Positions 19,064 to 27,494 of a DNA stretch of 64,000 nucleotides are shown here, piece after piece. The position numbers and the translations under genes were made by a program. Source of the stretch: JAUXFS01 sp963772635 (GTDB lineage Bacteria; Pseudomonadota; Alphaproteobacteria; Rhodospirillales; Defluviicoccaceae); NCBI GenBank assembly GCA_963772635.1, contig CAVYYK010000003.1, positions 1 to 64,000 of the forward strand, read 5' to 3'. The notes beneath the pieces are model-generated. The model searched no databases, was not told the origin of the DNA, and saw only the letters and a list, made by a program, of their open reading frames with translations. Position 1 is the first letter of the stretch, and the number at the start of each line of letters is the position of its first letter.

Positions 19064-19439
19064 CTAACGCAGCCGAACCGGGAAGGCGTTGTCGACCCGG
19101 TGGCCGCCGGCGTCGCGGACGATGACGACGCGGATCCGGCGCTGACCCCGGGTACCGATGATCCGGCCGGCATCGGCGACGACGACGAACTGATCCTCGG
19201 CCGAGCATCCGTCCCGCCGGTTGGGATGGCAATCGATCTCGCCTCGCAACAGCACGTCCCTGACCAGGGCGCGAGCTTCGTCCTTGGTCATCGTCGCCAG
19301 GAACTTGCCCTTATTGCGGAACGACGGCTCCCATCCGAAGTGCACCCCTTTCGGCGTCCATTCGGCGATCCGCTCCGCCGCCTGTCGCAGCGCCGTGGCG
19401 ACGTCCTCGCCGTCGGATACGCCGAGCTCTTGCGGTCAT
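19064..19439 (-). CDS. Hypothetical protein, early +1 frame break
   Basis: About 124 residues if one extra base near 19432 is removed. The ATG at 19439 overlaps the nuclease stop (ATGA), giving MTQELGVSDGEDVATALRQA and onward. The rest is readable from 19430 to the stop at 19064 (e.g. KGKFLATMTKDEARALVRDV, DCHPNRRDGC). There is no signal peptide or membrane helix. I do not recognise the family. The coupling to the nuclease gene and consistent G/C-rich third positions support a real gene. Confidence 0.45.
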
Positions 19440-19906
19440 TTCCGCTTCCGCCGCCACTCCCACGGCGGATCGAAGGTTCCCTTCCACAGACCCTCCTTGC
19501 GTGCCCGGGCTGCGGTTTCGGCACGGACGTAGGCCTTGCCGCGGCCCGGATCGGCGACCGCCCAACCGTCGGCGACCATCATCTCGTTGAGGTCGAACGG
19601 CCCGAGAGAGCAAATCGCGATCAGGCGGCCATCCGGGTCACGTTCCTCGCCCTTACAGACGAGGGTATGACCGGAGACCAGGCCGGAAAGCTCTGCGGTC
19701 GCATGGGTGCCGCAGTCGTACGGCTTGCCTTTACCGCTCAGGCATTGCTGACCTGGATCGGGGGCGTCGATCCCGTCGAGGCGAACCCGCTCGCCGCCGA
19801 TCTCAAGGGTATTGCCGTCGATGACCCGGGCCTTGCCGGTGACATCGGCGATGGCGGGGGTGGCAGCAGCCATCATCAGGGCGAAGACGCCAAACCATTT
19901 GGGCAT
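19436..19906 (-). CDS. Thermonuclease-family (SNase-like) secreted nuclease
   Basis: 156 residues with a signal peptide (WFGVFALMMAAATPAIA). The SNase OB-fold follows: VTGKARVIDGNTLEIGGERVRLDGIDAPDPGQ (in part, the Ca2+/active-site strand with Asp and Arg), CGTHATAELSGLV, DPDGRLIAIC and the C-terminal helix NEMMVADGWAVAD, then EGLWKG. The second catalytic Arg appears in DPDGR. It probably hydrolyses nucleic acid outside the cytoplasm. Start ATG 19906 lacks a strong ribosome-binding site. Directly upstream lies a 114-bp copy of the 3' end of the nitronate monooxygenase gene. Confidence 0.85.
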   Translation of the reverse strand: MPKWFGVFALMMAAATPAIADVTGKARVIDGNTLEIGGERVRLDGIDAPDPGQQCLSGKGKPYDCGTHATAELSGLVSGHTLVCKGEERDPDGRLIAICSLGPFDLNEMMVADGWAVADPGRGKAYVRAETAARARKEGLWKGTFDPPWEWRRKRK

Positions 19907-19963
19907 GATCGCGAGCTTATGATCCGACACGGCGGAGAGCGAAGTCTCCTCGCAACACGCCGT

Positions 19964-20077
19964 CAGGCGGTCGAGGACCTCGATCGCTTCCTCCTCGATC
20001 CGCGCGACGATGCGGGCAAGGGGTTCGAGGCGGTCGGCGAAGACCACCGATTGGCCGACCGACAGCGCGCCTCGTGT
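19964..20077 (-). repeat. 114-bp direct repeat, copy 1 (3' fragment of nitronate monooxygenase)
   Basis: Matches 21578-21691 at 113 of 114 positions in the same orientation; the one difference is A at 19977 against G at 21591. On the minus strand it encodes TRGALSVGQSVVFADRLEP and the following residues of the monooxygenase C-terminus, here cut off from the rest of the gene. The two copies are 1,614 bp apart and bracket the AI-2E permease gene. Confidence 0.95.
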
Positions 20078-20321
20078 TGGCGACGCACAACGGAGGAAAT
20101 CCTTGGGACGCCAGATCGATTCCGCGTATCCTGACGAGGCGGGTCTCGTCCTGATCGCAAACAAGCGGCAGCCGAGGCAAGAATGCCAGCGACGCGAATT
20201 GGCACAATACCAAGGAATCGTTCGAGGAGGCTGGGGACAACTTCGAAAGGACGTCGATCCAAGCTACGTCCGATGGATGGTTCTCGGAGCCTGACCGGGA
20301 TGCCATAGTGGAAGCATCGGC

Positions 20322-21494
20322 ATGGATGAATCGGGAATAGAGAAGCCGAACGAATTCCCCGACGGCTCCGATCGGTCGCCTGTCCGGGCGCGAATATCCT
20401 CGTTCTCGATCACCGGTCTGTTCGTGCTGGCAGTTTGCTATACGCTCTATTATGCGCAGGCGATCTTGATGCCGATCACGGCGGCCGTGATCCTGACACT
20501 CCTCCTGCAACCGGTCGTTCGCTTCCTTGTCCGCGCCAAGGTGCCCGAGCCCATCGCCGCCGGCGTGGTCGTCGTCGCGTTCTTCTTCGCTTTCACGGTA
20601 GGGATCTACTTCCTCTCCGATCCGGCCGCGAAATGGATGTCCCAGATGCCGGATGTCGTGTCGCGAGTGCAGGAGAAAGTCAAAGCGCCGATGAAACAAA
20701 TCAAAGATGCAAAGAAAGAGATCGAGAACATGGTCGGGGAGACGCCGGCAGAACCAAAGGACGCGCCGCCTCACAATCCCCAGCAGAGCAAAGCCCCGCA
20801 GCCCGCAGCCGAGCAAGCCTCACCCGAAGCAACCCGAGTCAGCCTTCTCGAAATCTTTACCCGGACATTCGCCGTTCTGCGCGATGTGGGGTGGAGCGTC
20901 CTGATCGTATTCGTTCTGTTGTATTTCCTGCTGGCCACGGGCACGACGCTCCGCGAAAACATCATTCTCGCCCTCCCGACGTTCCGAGACAAGAAGCGGG
21001 CGCTTGCGATGTCCAGGGATCTTCAGCGCGGCGTATCGGTACATCTCGCAACGGTGACCCTGATCAACATCGGGCTCGGCGTTGCAATTGGCCTCGCGAT
21101 GTATGCGATCGGGCTTCCCAACCCTGCCCTGTGGGGTGCAATGGCGGCGATACTCAATTTCATTCCGTATATCGGCTCGATCGTGGGGAGCGTCGCCGTA
21201 GCGATCGTTGGGCTCGTGACGTTCGATGCGCCCGTGGAGGCGCTGCTTCCCCCGGCAATTTACCTCGCGATCAATGCCGCCGAAGGCAATCTGGTCACAC
21301 CCATGATTCTCAGCCGCCGCTTGACGATCAGTCCCGTCGCCGTATTTCTCTCGGTCATCTTCTGGGGCTGGGTATGGGGTGTGATGGGCGCTTTGATGGC
21401 GGTTCCCATCCTGGTCTGCCTCAAAGTGGTTTGCGACGCGAACGAGCGTCTGGCGCCGGTGAGCCAGTTCCTGAGCGGCGTCCGCCTGCGGTAA
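20322..21494 (+). CDS. AI-2E family (PerM-like) membrane transporter
   Basis: 390 residues with the eight-helix layout of the AI-2E/PerM family. Two N-terminal helices (FVLAVCYTLYYAQAILMPI and after) and a third helix precede a long soluble linker rich in Lys, Pro and Ala (about 105-170). The C-terminal membrane half contains the conserved ALWGAMAAILNFIPYIGSIVG and GNLVTPMILSRRLTISP. It ends with FWGWVWGVMGALMAVPILV. Members export autoinducer, indole or act as Na+/H+ exchangers, so the substrate is open. It is the only gene between the two 114-bp repeats. Confidence 0.9.
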   Translation: MDESGIEKPNEFPDGSDRSPVRARISSFSITGLFVLAVCYTLYYAQAILMPITAAVILTLLLQPVVRFLVRAKVPEPIAAGVVVVAFFFAFTVGIYFLSDPAAKWMSQMPDVVSRVQEKVKAPMKQIKDAKKEIENMVGETPAEPKDAPPHNPQQSKAPQPAAEQASPEATRVSLLEIFTRTFAVLRDVGWSVLIVFVLLYFLLATGTTLRENIILALPTFRDKKRALAMSRDLQRGVSVHLATVTLINIGLGVAIGLAMYAIGLPNPALWGAMAAILNFIPYIGSIVGSVAVAIVGLVTFDAPVEALLPPAIYLAINAAEGNLVTPMILSRRLTISPVAVFLSVIFWGWVWGVMGALMAVPILVCLKVVCDANERLAPVSQFLSGVRLR

Positions 21495-21532
21495 ACGGGC
21501 TGCGACGGCCCGCCTGAGCGCAATTGCCGGCG

Positions 21533-22547
21533 CTACTGGGCCGCTTGGTTTTCCGAGGCGTTGCCGCGGGCCCGATCCAGGCGGTCGAGGGCCTCGATCG
21601 CTTCCTCCTCGATCCGCGCGACGATGCGGGCAAGGGGTTCGAGGCGGTCGGCGAAGACCACCGATTGGCCGACCGACAGCGCGCCTCGTGTGGGGTCGCC
21701 GCTGAGATAGGCCTGGCGGCCGATCTGGCCCGAGACGTAGGGCATCAGGGTCTCGATGTCGCCGCCGCCCTTGGCCTCGAGCTCCTTGACGATCGCCGTC
21801 GTCTCGTTGCGCAGCACCCGGGCGGTATTGCGCACCGACTTGAGGATCAGGTCGGTTTCGCGCTCGTCGGCGCGGACCAGGTGGCGCTTGTAGTCGGCGT
21901 GGGCGGGGATCTCGTCGGCGACCAGGAATCGGGTGCCGATCAACACCCCGTCGGCACCCAGAGCGAGGGCGGCGACCAGGTGGGCGCCGGTGCCGACGCC
22001 GCCGGCAATCACCAGCGGAATCGAGAGCGATTGTGCCGCCAAGGCCGCCTGGACGAAGGTGCCGATCAGGTCCATGCCCGGGTGTCCGCCGCACTCGGCG
22101 CCGACCACGGTGACCGCGTCGACGCCGACCGCCTCGGCTTTTTTCGCGAAGCGGACGGCCGGGACCTTGTGGATCACCTTGACGCCGGCGGCATGCAGCC
22201 GCGGGATGTAGGCCTCGGGATTGCGGCCCGAGGTCTCGACGAACGGCACGCCTTCGTCGATGATCACGTCGAAGAAGCCGTCGGTGCGTTCTCCCTCGGC
22301 GAGCTTGGGCAGCATCGAGACGTTGACGCCGAACGGCTTGCCGCCGGTCAGCTCGCGGCAGCGGCGGATCTCGGCGCGCAGACCTTCGTTGTCGGCAGAA
22401 GCTCGCCGCGGTGATGAACCCCATGATCCCGGCATCGACCGCGGCGGCGACGTAGTCGGCATTGGCCAGCCACTGCAATCCGCCGGCGAGCACAGGCAGC
22501 CGGATGCCGAACAGATCGGTGAGGCGTGTGGTCAGGAGTTGGGTCAC
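21533..22547 (-). CDS. Nitronate monooxygenase / 2-nitropropane dioxygenase-like flavoprotein, one +1 frame break
   Basis: The GTG start at 22547 overlaps the thioesterase stop (GTGA) and begins VTQLLTTRLTDLFGIRLPVL. Up to AGIMGFITAASF it reads in one frame; after an extra T near 22400 it continues in the next with GGKPFGVNVSMLPK. FMN-binding TIM-barrel motifs follow: KVIHKVPAVRFAKKAEAVG, VVGAECGGHPG, PLVIAGGVGTG and ALGADGVLIGTRF. Joined length is ~337 residues. The family covers nitronate oxidation and FabK-like enoyl reduction. In this operon an acyl-CoA-related redox step is possible (inference). Confidence 0.82.
21578..21691 (-). repeat. 114-bp direct repeat, copy 2 (within nitronate monooxygenase gene)
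   Basis: The in-place copy, lying inside the C-terminal coding region of the nitronate monooxygenase on the minus strand. Sequence similarity to copy 1 at 19964-20077 begins and ends abruptly. The bases just outside differ on both sides, so the repeat boundaries are sharp. Confidence 0.95.
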
Positions 22548-22960
22548 CGCGGCACCCCGGTCTCGCTCTCGCTGCCGGAGCGGTAGCGGAACGTCCCCTG
22601 CCCCACGGCGACCAGGGCATCGTCCGCGTCGAACACCTCGCCGCTGCAATAGAAGATGCGCCGGCCGCCGGTCTGCTTGCGGCCGACCGCCTTGAGCACG
22701 CCGTCGCCGACCTGGCCGGTGAAATTGGTGGTCAGCGACAGGGTCACCGCGCGGCGCACTCGCCCCGGCACCGCGCAATAGCACCCGGCGTAACCGCACA
22801 CGGTATCGATCAGCGTCGCCAACACGCCGCCGTGAAGAACCCCGCTGCGGTTGAGATGCTGCGGCCCGACGGCGAGTTCGACGATCGCCAGGCCCTCGCT
22901 CCATTCGACGATGCGGTATCCGATCAGCTCCTGGAAGCCCGAGTCGACGGCGACGGTCAT
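22544..22960 (-). CDS. PaaI-family hotdog-fold thioesterase
   Basis: 138 residues with a single hotdog domain. The hallmark is NRSGVLHGGVLATLIDTVCGYAG around residues 37-60 (HGG-x8-D active-site pattern), followed by the strand VTLSLTTNFTGQVG. PaaI-type enzymes hydrolyse aromatic or acyl-CoA thioesters that stall a catabolic pathway. Start ATG overlaps the stop of the livF-like gene (ATGA), and its stop overlaps the monooxygenase start, so it is inside the transport and catabolic operon. Confidence 0.88.
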   Translation of the reverse strand: MTVAVDSGFQELIGYRIVEWSEGLAIVELAVGPQHLNRSGVLHGGVLATLIDTVCGYAGCYCAVPGRVRRAVTLSLTTNFTGQVGDGVLKAVGRKQTGGRRIFYCSGEVFDADDALVAVGQGTFRYRSGSESETGVPR

Positions 22961-23685
22961 TCACTCGCCCCGGTTTCTCTGGCGAAATAGAGATCGTGGA
23001 GGCGATCGATATCCACGTCGGCGGCCTTCTGCGACATGATGATCTTGCCGGCCTGCATCAGGTAGACGTGATCGGCGACCGAGAGCGCCTTGTAGGTGTT
23101 CTGCTCGACCAGAACGATGGTCCGTCCTTCTTCCTTCAGTTGCTTCAGGCCGGCGAAGATCTCGTCGACGATGACCGGCGCCAAGCCGAGGGAGGGTTCG
23201 TCGACCAGGAAGATCCGCGGCTCCTCCATCAGGCCGCGGCCCATGGCCAGCATCTGCGCCTCGCCGCCCGACAGCGAGCCGGCAAGCTGGCGGCGGCGCT
23301 CGTTCAGCCGGGGAAAATTCTGATAGACGGTTTGCAGGTTTTCTCTCGCGCGCGGCCGGGTGCGCTTCGGAAACGCGCCCATCAACAGGTTGTCCTCGAC
23401 GGTCATGTCGCGAAACACCATGCGGCCTTCGGGAACCATGACGACGCCGTCGTTGACCATGTCCCACGTCGACGTTCCGGTGCGGCTCCGTCCGTCGACT
23501 TGAATATCACCCTGGTTCACCGTCACCAGGCCCATGATCGCCCGAAGCAGGGTCGACTTTCCGGCACCGTTGGGCCCGAGGATCGTCGTCGTGGCGCCGG
23601 CCTCCACCGACAGGCTGACGTCCCAAAGGACGTTGATGGCGCCATAGCCGGCGCGAATTCCCTTGACGTCAAGCGCCGTGCTCAC
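22957..23685 (-). CDS. livF: ABC transporter ATP-binding protein, LivF type
   Basis: 242 residues. Walker A GPNGAGKSTLLR, LivF-style VMVPEGRMVFRDMTVEDNL, signature SLSGGEAQMLAMGRGL, Walker B IFLVDEPSLGLAP and switch LVEQNTYKALSV. Overlaps livG by 17 bp. Second ATPase of the importer encoded by 22957-27458. The operon context (CoA ligase, acyl-CoA dehydrogenase) suggests a carboxylic acid rather than an amino acid as cargo (inference). Confidence 0.95.
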   Translation of the reverse strand: MSTALDVKGIRAGYGAINVLWDVSLSVEAGATTTILGPNGAGKSTLLRAIMGLVTVNQGDIQVDGRSRTGTSTWDMVNDGVVMVPEGRMVFRDMTVEDNLLMGAFPKRTRPRARENLQTVYQNFPRLNERRRQLAGSLSGGEAQMLAMGRGLMEEPRIFLVDEPSLGLAPVIVDEIFAGLKQLKEEGRTIVLVEQNTYKALSVADHVYLMQAGKIIMSQKAADVDIDRLHDLYFARETGASE

Positions 23686-24382
23686 CGGTGTAGCTCCTGA
23701 TGACCTCGGGATCCCGGAAGATCCGTTCCGGTGTTTCGTCGGCGATGATCTTACCGAAATTGAGAACCACCGCCCGTTTACAGAGGGTCGAGATCGTCTC
23801 GATGTCGTGCTCGATGATGATGATCGCCAGCCCCGCCTGCTCGTGCAGGTGCTCGAGGGTCGCCATGAACCGTCGCTTGCCGGTGGTCTCGAGGCCGGCG
23901 AGCACTTCGTCCAGCAACAGCAGCTTGGGATCGGTCGCCAGGGCCTTGCCCACTTCGAGTGCCTTGTGCTCGGTGAGGGCGAGGTCGCTGACGGCGTTTC
24001 GTTCCGCCTTCTCGCTCAAGCCGAGGAAGTCGAGAATCTCGTCGATCCGTCTCGCATCCGACCGCCCGGTGCCGAATTTCTGGGCGACGACGAGGTTCTG
24101 GCGAACGGTCAGCTCGTGCAGCGGCTGGGGGATCTGGAAGGTGCGGGCGATGCCGATGCGGGCGCGGGCATGAACCGGCTGCCGGAGCAGGTCGGTCGTG
24201 TCGAAGCGGGCGCTGCCGCCGGTCGGTTTGACCAGACCGGAAATCACGTTGAACAGGGTGGTCTTGCCGGCGCCATTGGGGCCAACGAGACCGATGAACT
24301 CACCGTTGTCGACGTTCAGGTTGACATCGGTGAGGGCGGCCAGACCGCCGAAGGTCACGGTGATATTATCAAGCTTGAGCAT
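23669..24382 (-). CDS. livG: ABC transporter ATP-binding protein, LivG type
   Basis: 237 residues. Walker A GPNGAGKTTLFN, Q-loop RTFQIPQPLHELTV, Walker B LLLLDEVLAGLE and switch IIIIEHDIET. The ABC signature is weak (LALTEHKALEVGKAL), as in many LivG proteins. It overlaps livM upstream by 14 bp and livF downstream by 17 bp. Such long overlaps indicate tight translational coupling. Confidence 0.93.
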   Translation of the reverse strand: MLKLDNITVTFGGLAALTDVNLNVDNGEFIGLVGPNGAGKTTLFNVISGLVKPTGGSARFDTTDLLRQPVHARARIGIARTFQIPQPLHELTVRQNLVVAQKFGTGRSDARRIDEILDFLGLSEKAERNAVSDLALTEHKALEVGKALATDPKLLLLDEVLAGLETTGKRRFMATLEHLHEQAGLAIIIIEHDIETISTLCKRAVVLNFGKIIADETPERIFRDPEVIRSYTGEHGA

Positions 24383-25328
24383 GGCGCCCCCGCGTCACCA
24401 TTCGCATGACCAGCGGAACAAGCCCGGTCGGACTGAGCACGATCATCGCAACGAGAAGCGCGCCGAGGATGATCTCGTGGCCGTGCGGGAGGAACTCCTT
24501 GAACACCAGCTGGTCGACCAGATAGATCACCAGGGCGCCGACCAGCGGGCCCGAAATGGTCCGGTAGCCGCCGAAGATGGCGGCGACGATCGGCAGCACC
24601 GTCCACGACCCGGAAAACGCGTAGTCGGGGTCGAGGAAGTTGATCTGGTGGGCGTTGAAGGCGCCGACCACCCCGGTGATGAACGCCGATACGACCAGCA
24701 TCAACGCCTTCAGCCGGGTGCTGGGCACACCGACGATCCGTGTCGCGTCCTCGGTGTCGTGCATCGCAAGCAGCGCCAGGCCCATGGTGCTCTGGCGAAG
24801 CCAGGCGTAGCCGGCCATCGCCAGCAGTACGATGGTCAGGATCACGTAGTATCCGCCGATCTTGGTGCCGAGATCGAACCCGGCGACGGTCGGCAGGACC
24901 GGAATGCTGAGCAGGCCCCCCGCACCGTGGGTAATGCTCTCCAGTTCGGTGGCGAGAATGCGGAAGATGTGGGCGAAAGCGAGGATGGCGAGGGCGAAGT
25001 ATGGGCCGCGCAACCGCAGCGCCGGCATCGTCACCACCGAGGCGATGACCGCGCCGGCGCCGCCGGCCAGCATCGCGGCAAATACCGGCCAGCCGGCGTC
25101 CAGGGTCAACAGCGCCGAGACATAGCTGCCGACGCCGAAGAAGGCCGCATGGCCGAAGCTGACCATGCCGCCGAGGTTGCCGAGCAGCGCCCAGGCGACG
25201 GCGATGCCACCGATGGTCAGCGCGGCGATGATCAGGCTCATCACATAGTCGATGTGCCCGACCGCGACCGGAACGGCCAGATACAGCACGAACACGATCA
25301 GCCCGGGGAAGACGGCGTTCGTCCGCAT
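24369..25328 (-). CDS. livM: ABC transporter permease, LivM type
   Basis: 319 residues, multi-pass. Typical LivM pieces are GNLGGMVSFGHAAFFGVGSY, RLRGPYFALAILAFAHIFR, the EAA-like loop MGLALLAMHDTEDATRIVGV and the end IVLSPTGLVPLVMRMVTRGR. ATG at 25328 shares a base with the livH stop (TGATG). It forms the translocation path with LivH. Confidence 0.93.
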   Translation of the reverse strand: MRTNAVFPGLIVFVLYLAVPVAVGHIDYVMSLIIAALTIGGIAVAWALLGNLGGMVSFGHAAFFGVGSYVSALLTLDAGWPVFAAMLAGGAGAVIASVVTMPALRLRGPYFALAILAFAHIFRILATELESITHGAGGLLSIPVLPTVAGFDLGTKIGGYYVILTIVLLAMAGYAWLRQSTMGLALLAMHDTEDATRIVGVPSTRLKALMLVVSAFITGVVGAFNAHQINFLDPDYAFSGSWTVLPIVAAIFGGYRTISGPLVGALVIYLVDQLVFKEFLPHGHEIILGALLVAMIVLSPTGLVPLVMRMVTRGRHAQA

Positions 25329-26203
25329 CAGCCCCTCCTCGCCCCGAAACCGAACAGGCCCTGAGGACGCAGAAGCAGCACGACCAGGAACAGTACCATG
25401 CCGGTGAATTCCTGCAGCGACGAGCTGAGGTAGGTCACCGTCAGCGCCTCGATCACCCCGATCAGCACGGCGCCGAGCAGAACGCCGGGAATGGAGCCCA
25501 TGCCGGCGAGCACGGTGATGATGAACGCCTTGATCGTCAGCGCAAGGCCCAGCGACGGCTGGATGACCTGTCCGGTATAGATGGCGATGCCGGCGACGGT
25601 GGCGAGCACGCCGGCGACGACGAAGGAGAGGACTTCGGTCTGCCGCGGGTTGACGCCCATCAGCATCGCCGCGTCTCGATTGGACGAGACCGCCCGGATC
25701 GCCCGCCCGTACCAGGTTCGCGTCAGCCACCACCAGGTGGCGAACACCAGGGCGATGCTGATGAGGAAAAACAGGACCTCCGAGCGACTGCTGTACAGGA
25801 TGTCGCCGACGACGACCGCCTCCTGAAACCACGTCGTCGTCGTCGAGTGGATGTCGGCCGACCACACCAGCAGCACGAAATTGGTCAGGATGATGCCGAT
25901 GCCGAAGGTCAGAATGAGCGAGTTGAGCTCACGGTCCTTCTTGATCCGGCCGACCAGCAGGTAGACGGCGACGGCGACGAAGCCGACCAGCACCAGAGCC
26001 AGCGGAATGGACGCGAGCGGGTTCAGCCCCCATTGGCTCTCGGCGGTGTAGGCGACGTAGGCGGCGAGCAGGACCAACTCGCCGTGCGCAAGGTTGATGA
26101 TCTTCATCGTCCCGAACACCAGCGCGAGGCCGAGGGCGACGAGCGCGTAGTAGGCGCCGGTGAGCAGGCCGGAATAGAGTGCTTGCAGCGTCAGTTCGAA
26201 CAT
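25328..26203 (-). CDS. livH: ABC transporter permease, LivH type
   Basis: 291 residues. Conserved LivH N-terminus (QALYSGLLTGAYYALVALGL and FGTMKIINLAHGELVLLAAY), cytoplasmic loop RTWYGRAIRAVSSNRDAAML and C-terminal LLLRPQGLFGF. It lies 76 bp after the solute-binding protein gene and is coupled to livM. Inner-membrane component of the importer. Confidence 0.95.
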   Translation of the reverse strand: MFELTLQALYSGLLTGAYYALVALGLALVFGTMKIINLAHGELVLLAAYVAYTAESQWGLNPLASIPLALVLVGFVAVAVYLLVGRIKKDRELNSLILTFGIGIILTNFVLLVWSADIHSTTTTWFQEAVVVGDILYSSRSEVLFFLISIALVFATWWWLTRTWYGRAIRAVSSNRDAAMLMGVNPRQTEVLSFVVAGVLATVAGIAIYTGQVIQPSLGLALTIKAFIITVLAGMGSIPGVLLGAVLIGVIEALTVTYLSSSLQEFTGMVLFLVVLLLRPQGLFGFGARRG

Positions 26204-26279
26204 GAGCGAGCGTCCCCGGGAACAGGGCGCCGCCGCGCCGGGGGACCGTTGCGGCCCACCCGACGCGACCCAGCCGCGC

Positions 26280-27458
26280 CTATTGAGACCACGGGGTGGC
26301 AGGGAAGATCATCTTGCCCGTCGCCGCGTCCTCCGGCCAGACGAGGACGACCTTGTCGCCCTGGTGCTGTCCCATGCGATGGCTGAAGAACGGATTGTCG
26401 CCGTTCTCATCGAACTTCACCCGACCGATCAGGGTGTTGGCATCGGTCCCGCGCAGTTCCTCGGCGAGGCCGCCGGTGGCCAGCGTACCGGCCTGCTGGG
26501 CGCGCACGATCGCCTCGAGCAGGAGCTTGGTCTGCACATAGCCGAACTGGCCGAGGTAGTCGGGCTCCTTACCAAAGAGCTTCTGGTAGGTGTCGGCGAA
26601 CTCCTTGGCTTCCGGCGAGGTAAACTCCGCCGGATAGGGAAGCATCGACGTGCCGTAGACGGTCTGCACCAGGTCGTGAAACTCCTCGTTCATTTTCGAT
26701 GTCGCCAGCGACCAGACGCCGACCATGGCCTTGACATCGGGCTTGAGCACGGTCCCGGCCTTGAGGATTCCGACGTAGTCGTTCTCGTAGCCGACCATGC
26801 CGATGGCGTCGGACTTGTCCTGCAGCTTGACCTTGTTGACCAGGGGCTTGAAGTCCGAGGTGGCGCCGTCGAAGGCATGGAGGACGACCTCGATGCCTTG
26901 ATCGGACAGATCCTTCTCGACGGTCTTGGCGAGGTCGGTCGTCGCCTCCTTGTTGTTGTAGAGGATCGAAACCTTCTTGACGCCCATCTCCTTCAGAAGG
27001 CCCATCATCGCCTTCGAATAGCCCTCGGTGTTGTTGATCCGGAAGAAGCCCTTGTGACCTCGCTTCGACAGCTCGGGCGCCACGCCGCCGGAGGTGATGT
27101 AGACCAGTCCCGCCTTGTTGGCGGCTTCGGAGGCCGGACCGATGATGTTGGATCCGTAGCCTCCGGTCAGCGCGACGACGCCTTCGCCGGCCAGCTTCTC
27201 GACCGCCGCCACCGCCTTCGCCGGATTGGTTTCGTCGTCGATGGTGACGAGTTCAACCTTGTATTTCCCCTCGTTCTGGCGATTGAACATGTCGACCGCC
27301 ACGGCGATGCCCTCGTGCATGCCGGTGCCGACCCGGGCGAGCTTGCCGGTGAGCGGCAGATGCGAGCCGAGCAGAATCGTCTCCTCGGCGTGAGCTCCGG
27401 CGAGCCCGACGAGCGCGATGGCGCCGGCGAGGGCGAGGGTCCGTAGTGTGTTTTTCAT
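26280..27458 (-). CDS. Periplasmic solute-binding protein of Liv-type ABC transporter
   Basis: 392 residues. Signal peptide LRTLALAGAIALVGLAGAHA, then a type I periplasmic-binding fold (Peripla_BP_6): ILLGSHLPLTGKLARVGTGM, VELVTIDDETNPAKAVAAVE, VVALTGGYGSNIIGPASEAA and VSILYNNKEATTDLAKTVEK. The ATG at 27458 is chosen for AAGGAGAGAACGCC directly upstream. It gives the importer its specificity; paralogues bind branched-chain amino acids, amides or aromatic acids. The downstream catabolic genes make an organic acid likely (inference). Confidence 0.92.
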   Translation of the reverse strand: MKNTLRTLALAGAIALVGLAGAHAEETILLGSHLPLTGKLARVGTGMHEGIAVAVDMFNRQNEGKYKVELVTIDDETNPAKAVAAVEKLAGEGVVALTGGYGSNIIGPASEAANKAGLVYITSGGVAPELSKRGHKGFFRINNTEGYSKAMMGLLKEMGVKKVSILYNNKEATTDLAKTVEKDLSDQGIEVVLHAFDGATSDFKPLVNKVKLQDKSDAIGMVGYENDYVGILKAGTVLKPDVKAMVGVWSLATSKMNEEFHDLVQTVYGTSMLPYPAEFTSPEAKEFADTYQKLFGKEPDYLGQFGYVQTKLLLEAIVRAQQAGTLATGGLAEELRGTDANTLIGRVKFDENGDNPFFSHRMGQHQGDKVVLVWPEDAATGKMIFPATPWSQ

Positions 27459-27494
27459 GGCGTTCTCTCCTTCCAAGTGCTTGTTGAACCTTGT

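Noticed and set aside
21488..21520. Hairpin CGGGC...GCCCG after the AI-2E gene
   Set aside because: Short stem and no T-run, not convincing as a rho-independent terminator.
20820..22964. 714-residue minus-strand frame across the AI-2E and monooxygenase genes
   Set aside because: A chance read-through joining the true monooxygenase N-terminus to antisense of the AI-2E gene; not one protein.
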